Source of the DNA: Alphaproteobacteria bacterium
Lineage (GTDB): Bacteria; Pseudomonadota; Alphaproteobacteria; Rhodobacterales; Rhodobacteraceae
DNA length: 64,000 bases
Direction of reading: 5' to 3'
NCBI GenBank assembly: GCA_030425925.1
Contig: JAUHZO010000017.1
Span: forward strand, 1-64,000
The stretch's first letter is position 1; the number at the start of each line of letters is the position of its first letter. The notes below the pieces were generated by a model. The model saw only the letters and a program-made list of their open reading frames with translations. It was not told the origin of the DNA and made no database searches. Shown here in pieces: positions 25,344 to 35,000 of this stretch. The translations under genes and the position numbers were made by a program.

Positions 25344-27257
25344 TTACTGGATCACCTGCACCTCCGGGGGTGGTGCGCAGTCGGCGGGGAAGATCACCGC
25401 CAGAGCCCCAAAGCCCAGCATCAACACCGCCCCCAGCCCAAGCAGCGCCCAAAGCTTTGTCCGCACGGTCTGCAACTTGCCTGCAAACATCACACCGGCC
25501 CCAACCGTCGTCAGGCACAGCAAAGCGCCAAACAGCGCCGCGTCAAAGGCCAGCCCCGCGCAGCTGTCCCGCAGCCAGGGCAGGACCGACGCCAAAAGGC
25601 CATAGACCTCCTGTTCCTCGTCCAGCACAAGGTTCATGCTCGCCAAAGCCGCCGCCACCCCAACAACCGCCGCCACTGTGGCGACCTCGGTCAGGTTCTG
25701 CGCCGCCAACGTCTCTTCGCGCTGTTCTTCGGCGCGGGCCAGTTCTGACGCGCTGTCCAGTTCGGCCTTGATCTCGGCATAGCGCGCGTCCAGTTCCATG
25801 CTGTCGCGGAACCGGTCGAACAACTCGCGCGCCTGCAACTGGTTCGACACGCCGGTGAAATGGAACCGATGCGTGAAGTCCATGAAATCGCTTTGCGTTT
25901 GCAGGATCTCCTGCCGGAAGGCACGATGCCCGTCGCCGTCCCGCAGGTCCAGAGCGGTGCACAAGCGCTGCGAAATGCTCAGCAAGGTCGCGAACTCCAG
26001 CAGGCACAGATGCTGCATCTGCCGGTAATGCCGCCGCACATGCTCTGTCAGATGGGTGTCAAAGAAGCCCCCTGCCCCGACGGCCGCGAAATGATACCCG
26101 GCAAAGGCAAATCGCGTGGCGCTCCAGTCCGGCCCGCTCTTGTAGGGCAGGAAGCGGTCATAGAACAGCGCGGCGCGCTGGGTGTCCAGAAAGTCGGGAT
26201 TGTACGGGTACGGGTCAGACCCCGCCGCATCCGCCCCCGCAATCCGGAACCAGTCCCCGTCCGAGATCGCGGAAACCGCCGCAGCGGGGTTATTCTTGCC
26301 GTCCACCTGCGGATCAAGCGCAATCGTCGTCATCACCGGAATGCGTTCGTCCAGCACCTGCCGCAGCAAAGGCTTGCCCTCGCGGGTCGGGTCGCCATCC
26401 GGGTCCGCATTGCCCTTTACCGTCAGCGGGGCGAGGATATGCCGCCACCAACTGAAGAGCGGCTCATGAAAGTCGTTGTCCAACAAGGCCTTCTGAGCGG
26501 ACTCCCGGCCTTTCAGCCGCGTCAGTGGGTGGATTTTCTCAACCGGATTGGCGGCATCGGCACCTGTCGTTTCGATGGACTTCGCCCGCAGCGGAGACAG
26601 CCCGGGCTGACCGTTCTCCCCCCAGAACGGAGGATAGGCCCGACGCAACCGGTCGATCAAGGTCTGGACCGTCGCAAGATCGAGAGGTGTGCCTTTGTAC
26701 ACCAGTTCCAGCGTCAGGATCGCGGCCCCGCTGTGATAGATGTGCAGCGCGTTGAAGGAGACGGCAAACGGATAGTCCTGGCGGTCGTGACCCGTTTTGC
26801 CTTCCAGCGTGAAGACCAGCTTTCTCAGAGAGGGCCTTTGATAGGTGCAAACGTCCTGGCGCTGCATGTAAAGCGATCTTCGGATGAAGTCGTGGAAATA
26901 GACTGCCTCTTCATAGAGACCCGTCGCCTTGCAGTCTGGCATCAGGTCGGACGGCGGGGTCTTCTTCCACGCGCTCCCGTTCAGGCGGTTCTTGCAGGCC
27001 TCGAACCACTCAGGGGCGTTCATTTCGTCGGTCATCACAAACGGCCAGGTGAAGATTTGTCGAAACTCCTTCACCGCAATCGCGTCGGCTGCTTTCGGCA
27101 TGGTCTTCGGCTCCCGTTTCGCCCAAGGCCAATAGACCAGCGTGCCAGGACGAACTCTAGCCAAAACTGCGGTCCTTCTAGCTGGGAGACGTACTTCGGG
27201 GCCAAACTCGCGTTTCGGAAGCGGCGCGCCGAAGTGTCCAGGTTTTGGCACAACCAT
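25344..27257 (-). CDS. CorA-like membrane protein linked to the type III system
   Basis: A 637-residue protein with a long soluble N-terminal part and membrane helices only at the C terminus: EVATVAAVVGVAAALASMN, ALFGALLCLTTVGAGVMF and LWALLGLGAVLMLGFGALAV. A charged helical stretch rich in Glu/Ala/Arg (RYAEIKAELDSASELARAEE) leads into the first helix, as in CorA cation channels. NLTEVATV...ASMN looks like a degenerate form of the CorA first helix and its GMN signature. CorA-like proteins are known type III ancillary effectors; one is gated by a Cas10-made nucleotide (SAM-AMP). Start uncertain: 27257 has GGAG nearby; the frame is open to 27341, and 27101 is another option. It converges on the effector operon. 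Confidence 0.65.
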   Translation of the reverse strand: MVVPKPGHFGAPLPKREFGPEVRLPARRTAVLARVRPGTLVYWPWAKREPKTMPKAADAIAVKEFRQIFTWPFVMTDEMNAPEWFEACKNRLNGSAWKKTPPSDLMPDCKATGLYEEAVYFHDFIRRSLYMQRQDVCTYQRPSLRKLVFTLEGKTGHDRQDYPFAVSFNALHIYHSGAAILTLELVYKGTPLDLATVQTLIDRLRRAYPPFWGENGQPGLSPLRAKSIETTGADAANPVEKIHPLTRLKGRESAQKALLDNDFHEPLFSWWRHILAPLTVKGNADPDGDPTREGKPLLRQVLDERIPVMTTIALDPQVDGKNNPAAAVSAISDGDWFRIAGADAAGSDPYPYNPDFLDTQRAALFYDRFLPYKSGPDWSATRFAFAGYHFAAVGAGGFFDTHLTEHVRRHYRQMQHLCLLEFATLLSISQRLCTALDLRDGDGHRAFRQEILQTQSDFMDFTHRFHFTGVSNQLQARELFDRFRDSMELDARYAEIKAELDSASELARAEEQREETLAAQNLTEVATVAAVVGVAAALASMNLVLDEEQEVYGLLASVLPWLRDSCAGLAFDAALFGALLCLTTVGAGVMFAGKLQTVRTKLWALLGLGAVLMLGFGALAVIFPADCAPPPEVQVIQ

Positions 27258-27995
27258 TGGTGGCTCCACAGGTCTTGGGAAAAACGCTAGTAGGACGTAA
27301 CCGCTACCGCAATCGAGCAGACCGCGCGGAGTGCGAGACATGGCGAGAAACTACCAGTTCTCGCCCGTTCGTCGCCAACAACCCAACATTGAAAAACATC
27401 AACAAATCCATCAACATCGAAAATTTCGAGACCGGATATTTTGTAATTATTACAGCGCGTTATGCGAAGAAACACAGACCTCTTGACGGACTGTCTCTCC
27501 GCCATCCTTCGCTTTCAAGTCCTTGACGGGAAATGGAAGGACCGGGCGTGCCGGGGTTTCGTCCAACGGTTGGCTGTCCGGCCTCGTGCGACGGAAACGC
27601 CATGTCTGTCGGCTGGATCATCCGCCGGGGTAGCGAAAGCAGATCGCGGCGGGGGTGGCACCAATCCGCACTTTCGCCGTCCATGCCCGGAAAACCGGCG
27701 CGGCGGGACGACGCGCCCGGCTTCTCTGCGGTCTGGCCACCCGCCAACGGCGTCCCGCCCGAGGCGATCGCGCATCGGCTGTGCCGGCCAACGCCGGTTC
27801 AGAACGGCGGCCTCTCAAACCTGTCACGCAAAGTCCATGCAAGATGGCGAGCGACATTGCCAAGAGCCGGCTGCCATGAGACACCTCCAACAAAGACTTT
27901 CTTCGGTCGACTCCACTGACTGTGTCTTGCTCTGGACCGGGTTGGCCGTATCACGTCCATTTTCCTGAGAACGACGCAAGCAAGCGGAGTGTTCC
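27258..27995. other. Intergenic region without a recognised gene
   Basis: About 740 bp separate the CorA-like gene from the RTX gene. Its first half is lower in GC and may hold the CorA-like gene's promoter (minus strand). A 168-residue frame at 27462-27968 is arginine-rich, without family or ribosome binding site, and I do not count it as a gene. The region marks the right border of the CRISPR block. Confidence 0.5.
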
Positions 27996-30836
27996 ATGCC
28001 CACGCCAGTTGTCTGGACATCCGTGAATTTCGATACACTTCTGGCCGGCCGCACTTTTGTGGGCGACGGGCAGGCCACCGGATTGGCGAATGGCAATATC
28101 CTGGTCACCTACCGATACTTCGAGGAAGATGCCCCAGGCCCGTTCCCGGACGATCACGAGATTTTCGCCATCCTGCTCGACCCGTTGGGAAACTTGATAA
28201 CCGCGCGGGATATCTCGGCCTGGAACCCCTACCCGTCGGACTATTCCGGCGACAGTATCGAAAATGTCTACGACATCGCGCCCACCGGAGACGGCGGGTT
28301 CGTGTTCGTGCAGGAATGGAGGCCCGATACCAACGAGTTCACCTCGCTGCTCTGGCAGCGCTTTGACGCCGGATTTGTGCCCACGCACCAGCAGGTGGTG
28401 ATCGAAGGCAACGTCCTGCCGCGCAATGGCGACCGTCCGGTGTCGCTTTCGGTCGATGTCGATCCGACCAGCACGATCACTGTCCTTGCCTATGAATTAC
28501 AGCCCAACGTTTCGGGCGATTCCGATGTTTTCGGTCAGGCGCTGGCGCCCAATGGCGGCGCGGGGCCGGTCTTTGCCGCCGCGCAGAACGGCGCGGATGA
28601 CGAACGGTTTCCGGCGATGGCGATCATGGCGAACGGCCGCATCGTCACCGCCTATGAAGAGCCCGACAACGGCACGATCGGAATCGAGTTCCGCATCGTC
28701 GAAGGTCTGACGACGATCACGACGATCAACGTCGCCGCCGGGCGAGCCCCTGATGTGGCCGCTCTGACGCTGGGCGGTTTCGTGGTCAGCTGGCGCGGCA
28801 GCGTCAACGGCTCGGTCAGTTCCGCCTTCCAGATCTACAACAGCAGCGGCCAGGCGGTCACCGGCGTGACCTACCTGGGCAATGTGACCCACCACACCCA
28901 GAACCAGATGGTGACAGAGCTTCCCGGCGGCCGGTTTGCCGCGCTCTGGCACGACATCACGGATCAGGCGCTGTACATGCAGGTCTTCCTGGCCAACGGG
29001 TTGCCGGATGGGGCGCAGGTCACGGTCGACACCTATTCCAGCCCTTCAAGCCGGAGCTTTCCGGTCGATATCAGCACCACTGCCGACGGTCGTCTCGTCG
29101 TCTTGTGGGAGGATGCAAGCAACGACCAGCGCGTGCGGATCTACGATCCGCGCGCGGGCACGGTCGACGCGGCGCAATTCGACACCGCGTCTCCGGCGCA
29201 ACTGGCGACGGAGACCTTTACCGCGCAGGCAGGCAACACGCTGATCGAAGGCGACAGCGACGCCAACACGCTTCTGGGCTATTTCGGGGCCGACACGCTG
29301 CGCGGCGGCGGTGGCAATGACACGATCCTTGGTGGCGGTGGCAACGACTCGATTGAAGGCGGCGCTGGCAATGACACGATCCGCGGAGGCGAAGGCAGCG
29401 ACGTGATCGAAGGCGGCGACGGGTTTGACAGCGTCTTTGGCGAAGGCGGAGCCGACCTGATCCGCGTTCGGGGCGGCTTCAACCTCGACGCCGTGGATGG
29501 CGGCAGCGGCGAGGACACGCTGTCGGTCGAAGACTTCCCGCTGAGCGGAATGGTGATCAACATCCGCACGGGGTTTTACGGCGCGGGCTTTGTCACGACT
29601 TCGGTCACCGATATCGAACATGCCGAAGGCTCCCAACTTGATGATCTGATCCTCTTCGGCGCAGGCAACAACCGGCTTTCTGGCCGGGGTGGCAACGACA
29701 CGCTGCAGGGCGGGGCTGGCACGGACACGATCAACGGCGGCGATGGCGACGACCTGATCCAGGTGATGCCCTTCGAGGAACTGGACCATGTCCACGGCGG
29801 TGCGGGCATCGACACGCTCGACCATTCTGCACTGACCCGGGATTTCGACGTCTTCGATTTCCTCAACGGCCAGATCATCACGCCGTTTGCCACCGGCACG
29901 CCGCTCTTGTCGGGTATCGAGATCTATCTCGACGGAGCGGGTTCGAACTTCATCATCTCTTCGGGCGAGGGGTCTTATTACGGCAATGGCGGCAACGACA
30001 CCATGGCCGGCGGCCCGCAGGGTCCGGGCGAGTTGATGGATGGCGGGGCCGGGGCGGATTCGATCCTGGCCGGGGCTGGGGACGATACCGTTCTTGGCGG
30101 GACTGGCAACGACAACATTGAAGGCGGCGACGACAATGACTCGCTTTCGGGCAATGGCGGGGCAGACACCATGCGCGGCGGGGCGGGCCAGGATACGGTC
30201 AACGGCGGCAATGGCGACGACGCGCTGTTCGGCGATGCCGGTGACGACACGCTCTACGGCCGGCGCGGGTCCGACAGCGCGCAAGGCGGCGGCGGCAACG
30301 ATGTGATCATCGGGAATGGGGGCGACGACGTGCTGGCCGGAGGGGCCGGCAACGACGTCCTGAACGGCGGTGCCCACAACGACACGTTGACCGGCGAGGC
30401 CGGGAACGACACGCTCAATGGCGGTAACGGGGTCGACCTGTTGCAGGGCGGGGCCGATGATGACCGTCTGGTGGGCGGGGGGCAGGCAGACACGCTGGAA
30501 GGCGGCGCGGGCCGGGACACGCTGCGGGGCGAGGCCGGCCTTGACATCCTCGAAGGCGGTGCCGGCAACGATCTGCTGAACGGCGGCACGCAATTCGACA
30601 TGTTCGTTTTCGCGGATGGTTTCGGGCAGGATACGATCGTCGATTTCGACGCGCTCGCTTCGGGGGAAAAGATCGACTTGTCGGGCGTCGGCGCCATCAC
30701 CGATTTCGCCGACCTCATGGCAAGCCACGCGACGCAGGTCGGCTCGCGTGTCGTCATCGACGATCTTGCGGGCAACACGATCCGGCTGGACGGGGTTCTG
30801 CTGGGCGATCTTGACGCGACCGACTTCGTCTTCTAG
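27996..30836 (+). CDS. RTX calcium-binding exoprotein
   Basis: 946 residues without a signal peptide. The N-terminal half (about 1-400) is a beta-rich, possibly propeller-like domain with repeated motifs such as GDGGFVFVQEW and LGGFVVSWRG. From about residue 415 come many GGxGxDxL-type nonapeptides (LRGGGGNDTILGGGGND), which fold into a calcium-bound parallel beta-roll. The C terminus (FADLMASHATQVGSR to DFVF) is a serralysin-like end used as a type I secretion signal. The same end recurs in the RTX protein at 39101. No ABC exporter is in the window. Its activity is unknown; binding or surface display is likely. Confidence 0.88.
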   Translation: MPTPVVWTSVNFDTLLAGRTFVGDGQATGLANGNILVTYRYFEEDAPGPFPDDHEIFAILLDPLGNLITARDISAWNPYPSDYSGDSIENVYDIAPTGDGGFVFVQEWRPDTNEFTSLLWQRFDAGFVPTHQQVVIEGNVLPRNGDRPVSLSVDVDPTSTITVLAYELQPNVSGDSDVFGQALAPNGGAGPVFAAAQNGADDERFPAMAIMANGRIVTAYEEPDNGTIGIEFRIVEGLTTITTINVAAGRAPDVAALTLGGFVVSWRGSVNGSVSSAFQIYNSSGQAVTGVTYLGNVTHHTQNQMVTELPGGRFAALWHDITDQALYMQVFLANGLPDGAQVTVDTYSSPSSRSFPVDISTTADGRLVVLWEDASNDQRVRIYDPRAGTVDAAQFDTASPAQLATETFTAQAGNTLIEGDSDANTLLGYFGADTLRGGGGNDTILGGGGNDSIEGGAGNDTIRGGEGSDVIEGGDGFDSVFGEGGADLIRVRGGFNLDAVDGGSGEDTLSVEDFPLSGMVINIRTGFYGAGFVTTSVTDIEHAEGSQLDDLILFGAGNNRLSGRGGNDTLQGGAGTDTINGGDGDDLIQVMPFEELDHVHGGAGIDTLDHSALTRDFDVFDFLNGQIITPFATGTPLLSGIEIYLDGAGSNFIISSGEGSYYGNGGNDTMAGGPQGPGELMDGGAGADSILAGAGDDTVLGGTGNDNIEGGDDNDSLSGNGGADTMRGGAGQDTVNGGNGDDALFGDAGDDTLYGRRGSDSAQGGGGNDVIIGNGGDDVLAGGAGNDVLNGGAHNDTLTGEAGNDTLNGGNGVDLLQGGADDDRLVGGGQADTLEGGAGRDTLRGEAGLDILEGGAGNDLLNGGTQFDMFVFADGFGQDTIVDFDALASGEKIDLSGVGAITDFADLMASHATQVGSRVVIDDLAGNTIRLDGVLLGDLDATDFVF

Positions 30837-31067
30837 GCCCGCGTCCTGCGCCGTTCCCCCCGCCCGCCGGGTTTGGACGATGTGGTGTCTGATGACCTGC
30901 GCCTGCCGCCCGTTCGATCCGCAAAGGTGTCCGCGGGCGGGTGTTGGTCGCCCGGGTCAGTCCGTGGCCAGACCCTGTTGTCACAGCGTCGGGCATCGCC
31001 TCGATTGAACGGCGGGCCGGCATCCGTTACCCCGGTCAGAGCGCCAAGTGGACAAGGACCGAGGATC

Positions 31068-31919
31068 ATGCCCAAGTTTCATTTCATCTCCGGCCTGCCA
31101 CGATCGGGCTCGACGCTGACCGCGGCGATCCTGAAGCAGAACCCGCGGTTTCATGCCGGCATGTCGAGCCCCGTGGCGGGCCTTGTGGACGGCATTCTGA
31201 GCCAGGTGTCGGCCGGAACCGAAATGTCGAGCATGGTCAGCACCGAGCAGCGCCAACGGCTGTTGCGCGGCCTGTTCGACAGCTACTATGCCGACCGGGA
31301 GGAACCGGTGATCTTTGACACCAACCGGGCGTGGACGGCGAACCTGCCGCTTCTGATGACACTTTTCCCCGAGGCGAAACTGGTCTGCCTGGTGCGGGAC
31401 CTGTCCTGGATCATGGATTCGATGGAGCGCCAGTTCCGCCGCAACGCGTTCGAACATACGCGGCTGTTCAACACGCCAGCCGAACGCTCCACCGTCTATA
31501 CCCGGGTCGAGGCGCTGGCCGGGGCGAACCGGCTGGTGGGCTTTCCCTGGCACGCCCTGCGCGAGGCCTGTTATTCGGAACATGCCGAGCGGATCGTGAT
31601 CGTCGAATACGACCTGATCGCGCAACGCCCGGCGGACGTGTTCAAACTGCTCTACGAATTCCTGGAAGAACCGCCCTTCGCCCATGATTTCGAGGCGGTG
31701 GATTACGACGCCCCGGCCTTTGACGCGCAACTGGGTCTGGACGGGCTGCACCGTGTACGGCGCTGCGTGGCCCCTGCCCCGCGCGAGACGATCCTGCCGC
31801 CGGACCTGTTCGAGAAATACAACACGCTTGCCTTCTGGCGCACGCTGGCCAAGTCGCGCGCCTTCCGCATCGTCGCACAGGCCGAAGAAGGCAGCCAGAA
31901 CGCCACGATGCCGTCCTAG
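31068..31919 (+). CDS. PAPS-dependent sulfotransferase family protein
   Basis: A 283-residue sulfotransferase that would transfer sulfate from PAPS to an unknown acceptor. The 5'-phosphosulfate loop is FISGLPRSGSTL at residues 6-17. LVCLVRDLSWIMDSMERQF, near 108-126, is the 3'-phosphate-binding segment with its conserved arginine and serine. RIVIVEYDLI fits the last core strand. ATG at 31068 is chosen because it begins directly before the fold; the frame is open further upstream without support. It sits between two RTX-type genes, which hints at modification of surface or exported material. Confidence 0.85.
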   Translation: MPKFHFISGLPRSGSTLTAAILKQNPRFHAGMSSPVAGLVDGILSQVSAGTEMSSMVSTEQRQRLLRGLFDSYYADREEPVIFDTNRAWTANLPLLMTLFPEAKLVCLVRDLSWIMDSMERQFRRNAFEHTRLFNTPAERSTVYTRVEALAGANRLVGFPWHALREACYSEHAERIVIVEYDLIAQRPADVFKLLYEFLEEPPFAHDFEAVDYDAPAFDAQLGLDGLHRVRRCVAPAPRETILPPDLFEKYNTLAFWRTLAKSRAFRIVAQAEEGSQNATMPS

Positions 31920-32035
31920 AGCCTGTCGCGCACGGGTGACGGCGCGAGGTCGCCTGCCCCCGACTGCGTCTGCAAGGCAGGACGCCGTCGGAAGGACAGG
32001 TGGATGCACCGAAGCGCGGCGGGCACTGCGCCGCG

Positions 32036-35000
32036 TCAGTCGATATCGGCGGTTGTGATCAGCGAGGCGTCGATCCCTTCGAGGATCATCAGGATGTTGC
32101 CGTTGGCATCCGCGATCGTGGTGTCGGCCAGATCCTGCGCGACGTTGAAATCCGCAAGTGTCAGCCCGGTTCCAAGAACGAACTCGTCGATCCCGTCCTC
32201 GAAATCGCGCACCACCGCCGTGCCGGTTGCGTTGATGACAAACTGGTCCGCGCCCGCGCCACCGATCAGAACGTCATTGCCGCCCGCCCCGTCCAGACGG
32301 TCACCGCCATTTCCGCCGCTCAGAACGTTGCGACCGGTATTGCCGGTCAGGACATCGTTCTGACCCGAGCCGATCACGCGTTCGAAGTTGCGGATCTCGT
32401 CGCCTTGCGCGTCGCCGCCCGAGGCGGATTGCAGACCGGTGATCTGGTCCGCCGTCAGGTTGACGATCACCCCCGCCGACGATCCGCGATAGTCCAGCAT
32501 GTCGAAGCCGTCGCCGCCATCCATGCTGTCTGCACCCGCGCCCCCGTTGACCACGTCGTTTCCGCCGCCCGCGTCGATCTGATCGTCGCCACCATCCGCG
32601 AAAAGACGGTTGGCCACGTCGCTGCCGGTCAGCGTGTCGTCATGGTTGGAGCCCCGCACATTCTCGACGTTCAGCAGGCTGTCGCCCTGGGCGTCGCCAC
32701 CCGAAGCGGTCTGCAGCCCGGTGCCCGCCGCCGGGGTCAGATCGACGGAGACACCCGCGGAAGAGCCGTTGTACTGCACCCAGTCCACACCGTCGCCGCC
32801 ATCCAGCACGTCGCCGCCTGCACCGCCGCGCAGCACGTCGCGGCCCGCGCCGCCGTTGATGGAATCCTGACCGTCCTCGCCAAAGAGGATGTTCATCTGG
32901 CCGTTTCCGGTCAGGCTGTCATTGTGGTCCGATCCGCTGACATGTTCGAAGTTCCGGATCTCGTCGCCCTGCGCATCCCCGCCCGAGGCCACCTGCAGCC
33001 CGGTGATCCCGTCGACCGTCAGGTCGATGGTCACGGCAGACGCGGAATCGCGGTAGTCCAGCTGGTCTGCCCCGGTGCCGCCATCCATCGTGTCGGCCCC
33101 TGCACCGCCGCGCAGGATGTCCGCGCCGCCAAGGCCCAGGATGCTGTCATTGCCGTCGCCGCCATGCAGGCGGTTGCGGCCGTCATTGCCGGTGATCGTG
33201 TCGTCAAAGGCCGAGCCGATGACCCAGTCGACGCCGGACAGGACGTCTCCGTCGCCGAACCCGCCGGAGACCGGTTGCAGGCCGGTGATGCCATCCGGGC
33301 GCAGGTCGATATTGACCGGCGCGGGCGACGCCCCGAAGCTGACCGTGTCTGTGGTGGCGGTGCCGTTGAAGACCTGCGTATTGGCATCCGACTGGAACGC
33401 GATCCGGCCGCCGCCGCCGGCGCTGGGCTGAACCTGCCCGGTGTTTTCGAACGCGCCCAGATCGCTCAGCGTACCCGGGGTACCATTGCCCACGATATCC
33501 GTCCGATCTACTCCGCGCGCGTCCAGCGTCGGGGCAAACCCGTCCGTACTTCGGTCCAGCGCCACGTTCACCGCCGCCGCCAGCAGTGCGACGGTTTCCA
33601 CCGGCCCGCCATTGTCCGCCAGAGCGCCAGCGCGCACGTTCGCGGCCAACGCGGCTTCGCCCGCGTCCTGCGTGCCGTTGTTGTTGGTATCCACAAAGTC
33701 CAGTGTCCGGTCGAACAGGATCTGCGCCAGGATGGCGACGTTCGGGACAAGTCTGTTGCTGTTCAAGCCATCCACGAAATCGGTGCCGACGATGCTGGTG
33801 CTTGCGGTCAGGATCGCGCCCGTGGCCACATCAATGTCTTCGCCGTTCAAGGCGTTGTTGCCGGTCACGAGACTGTTCTGCAGGCTCAGTGTGTTGTTGA
33901 GAACGGCAATTCCGGCCCCGGCCCCGGACGCGGTCAAGCTGTTCCCCGTCACGGTGATGTTTGTGAAGGTTGCCGTGCCATCCGCTGTGGCGATGCCTCC
34001 GCCTGCACCCGTGGCCGTGTTGGCCGCAAGCGTCAGGTTCGAAGCGATCAGGCTGTCAGAACTGTCCCATGCAAGTCCGCCGCCGTGATACGCGCTGTTC
34101 CCCACAAAGGTGCTGTTCGTGAAGGTGCCGTCCGCCCCCCGTACAGCCGCACCGCCCCCGGTCAGTGCGCTATTGTCGGCAAACGTCAGGTCAGACAATG
34201 AGGCGGTGACCGAGTTGGCAAAGACACCCCCCCCGGATTGCGAGGCCGTGTTGCCGCTGAGCGTGCTGCCGGCGAGGGTCAACGCGCCCGCATAGCCCGC
34301 ATACACCCCCCCGCCGGAACCTGCCGTGTTGCCCGAGATCGTGCTGGCGTGCATCGCAGCCGTGCTTGTCGCGCCGTCCAGTGCAAGCCCGCCACCATTC
34401 GAAGCGCTGCTGTTGCTCAGCGTGCTGTTGCGCACCGTCACATCCGCGCCGTTGCTGACCAGCAGCGCGCCGCCTTCACCAGCACCGGCGTTGCCATTGG
34501 TCAGCACCAGCCCGTCGAGGTCAACGGTGCCGCCGGTCACGTTCATGACGCGGCTTTGCCCGTTGGCGTCTATCGTCACGTCTGCCGTGCCGTCATTGTC
34601 CAGATCGCCGTCGATGGTGATATTGCCCGCCAGCGACAGCTCGGAGCCGTTCAGGATGATCGTACCACCTGTCTCGAACGCCTCTCCCACGCCATTGGCA
34701 AAAGTGATGTCGTCCGGAGCGGCGTGCAGTCCGGCAAAGGCAATAGCCTCGCGCAGGGAAGTCAGCCCGTCAAAGGCGTCCACCACGTCCGCCGTGGTGG
34801 TCACCACCAGAGAGCCCGCCTCAAGGATGCCGCCCTGCAATTCGTACGCGCCGAGGTCGATGGCGTTGGCACCAGCGTTGCCCACTTCGCCATTGCCGCC
34901 AGAGTTGGTTGCGTTGATGTCAAAGGGCCGGGTCTCGCCACGTGCGTCGGTGACCGGCGCGCCGGTAGCCGTGCCCGCGTCCAGCGCCGGGTTCCCCGCA

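Noticed and set aside
27462-27968. 168-residue frame between the CorA-like and RTX genes.
   Set aside because: Arginine-rich, no family, no ribosome binding site, and overlapped by competing frames on both strands.
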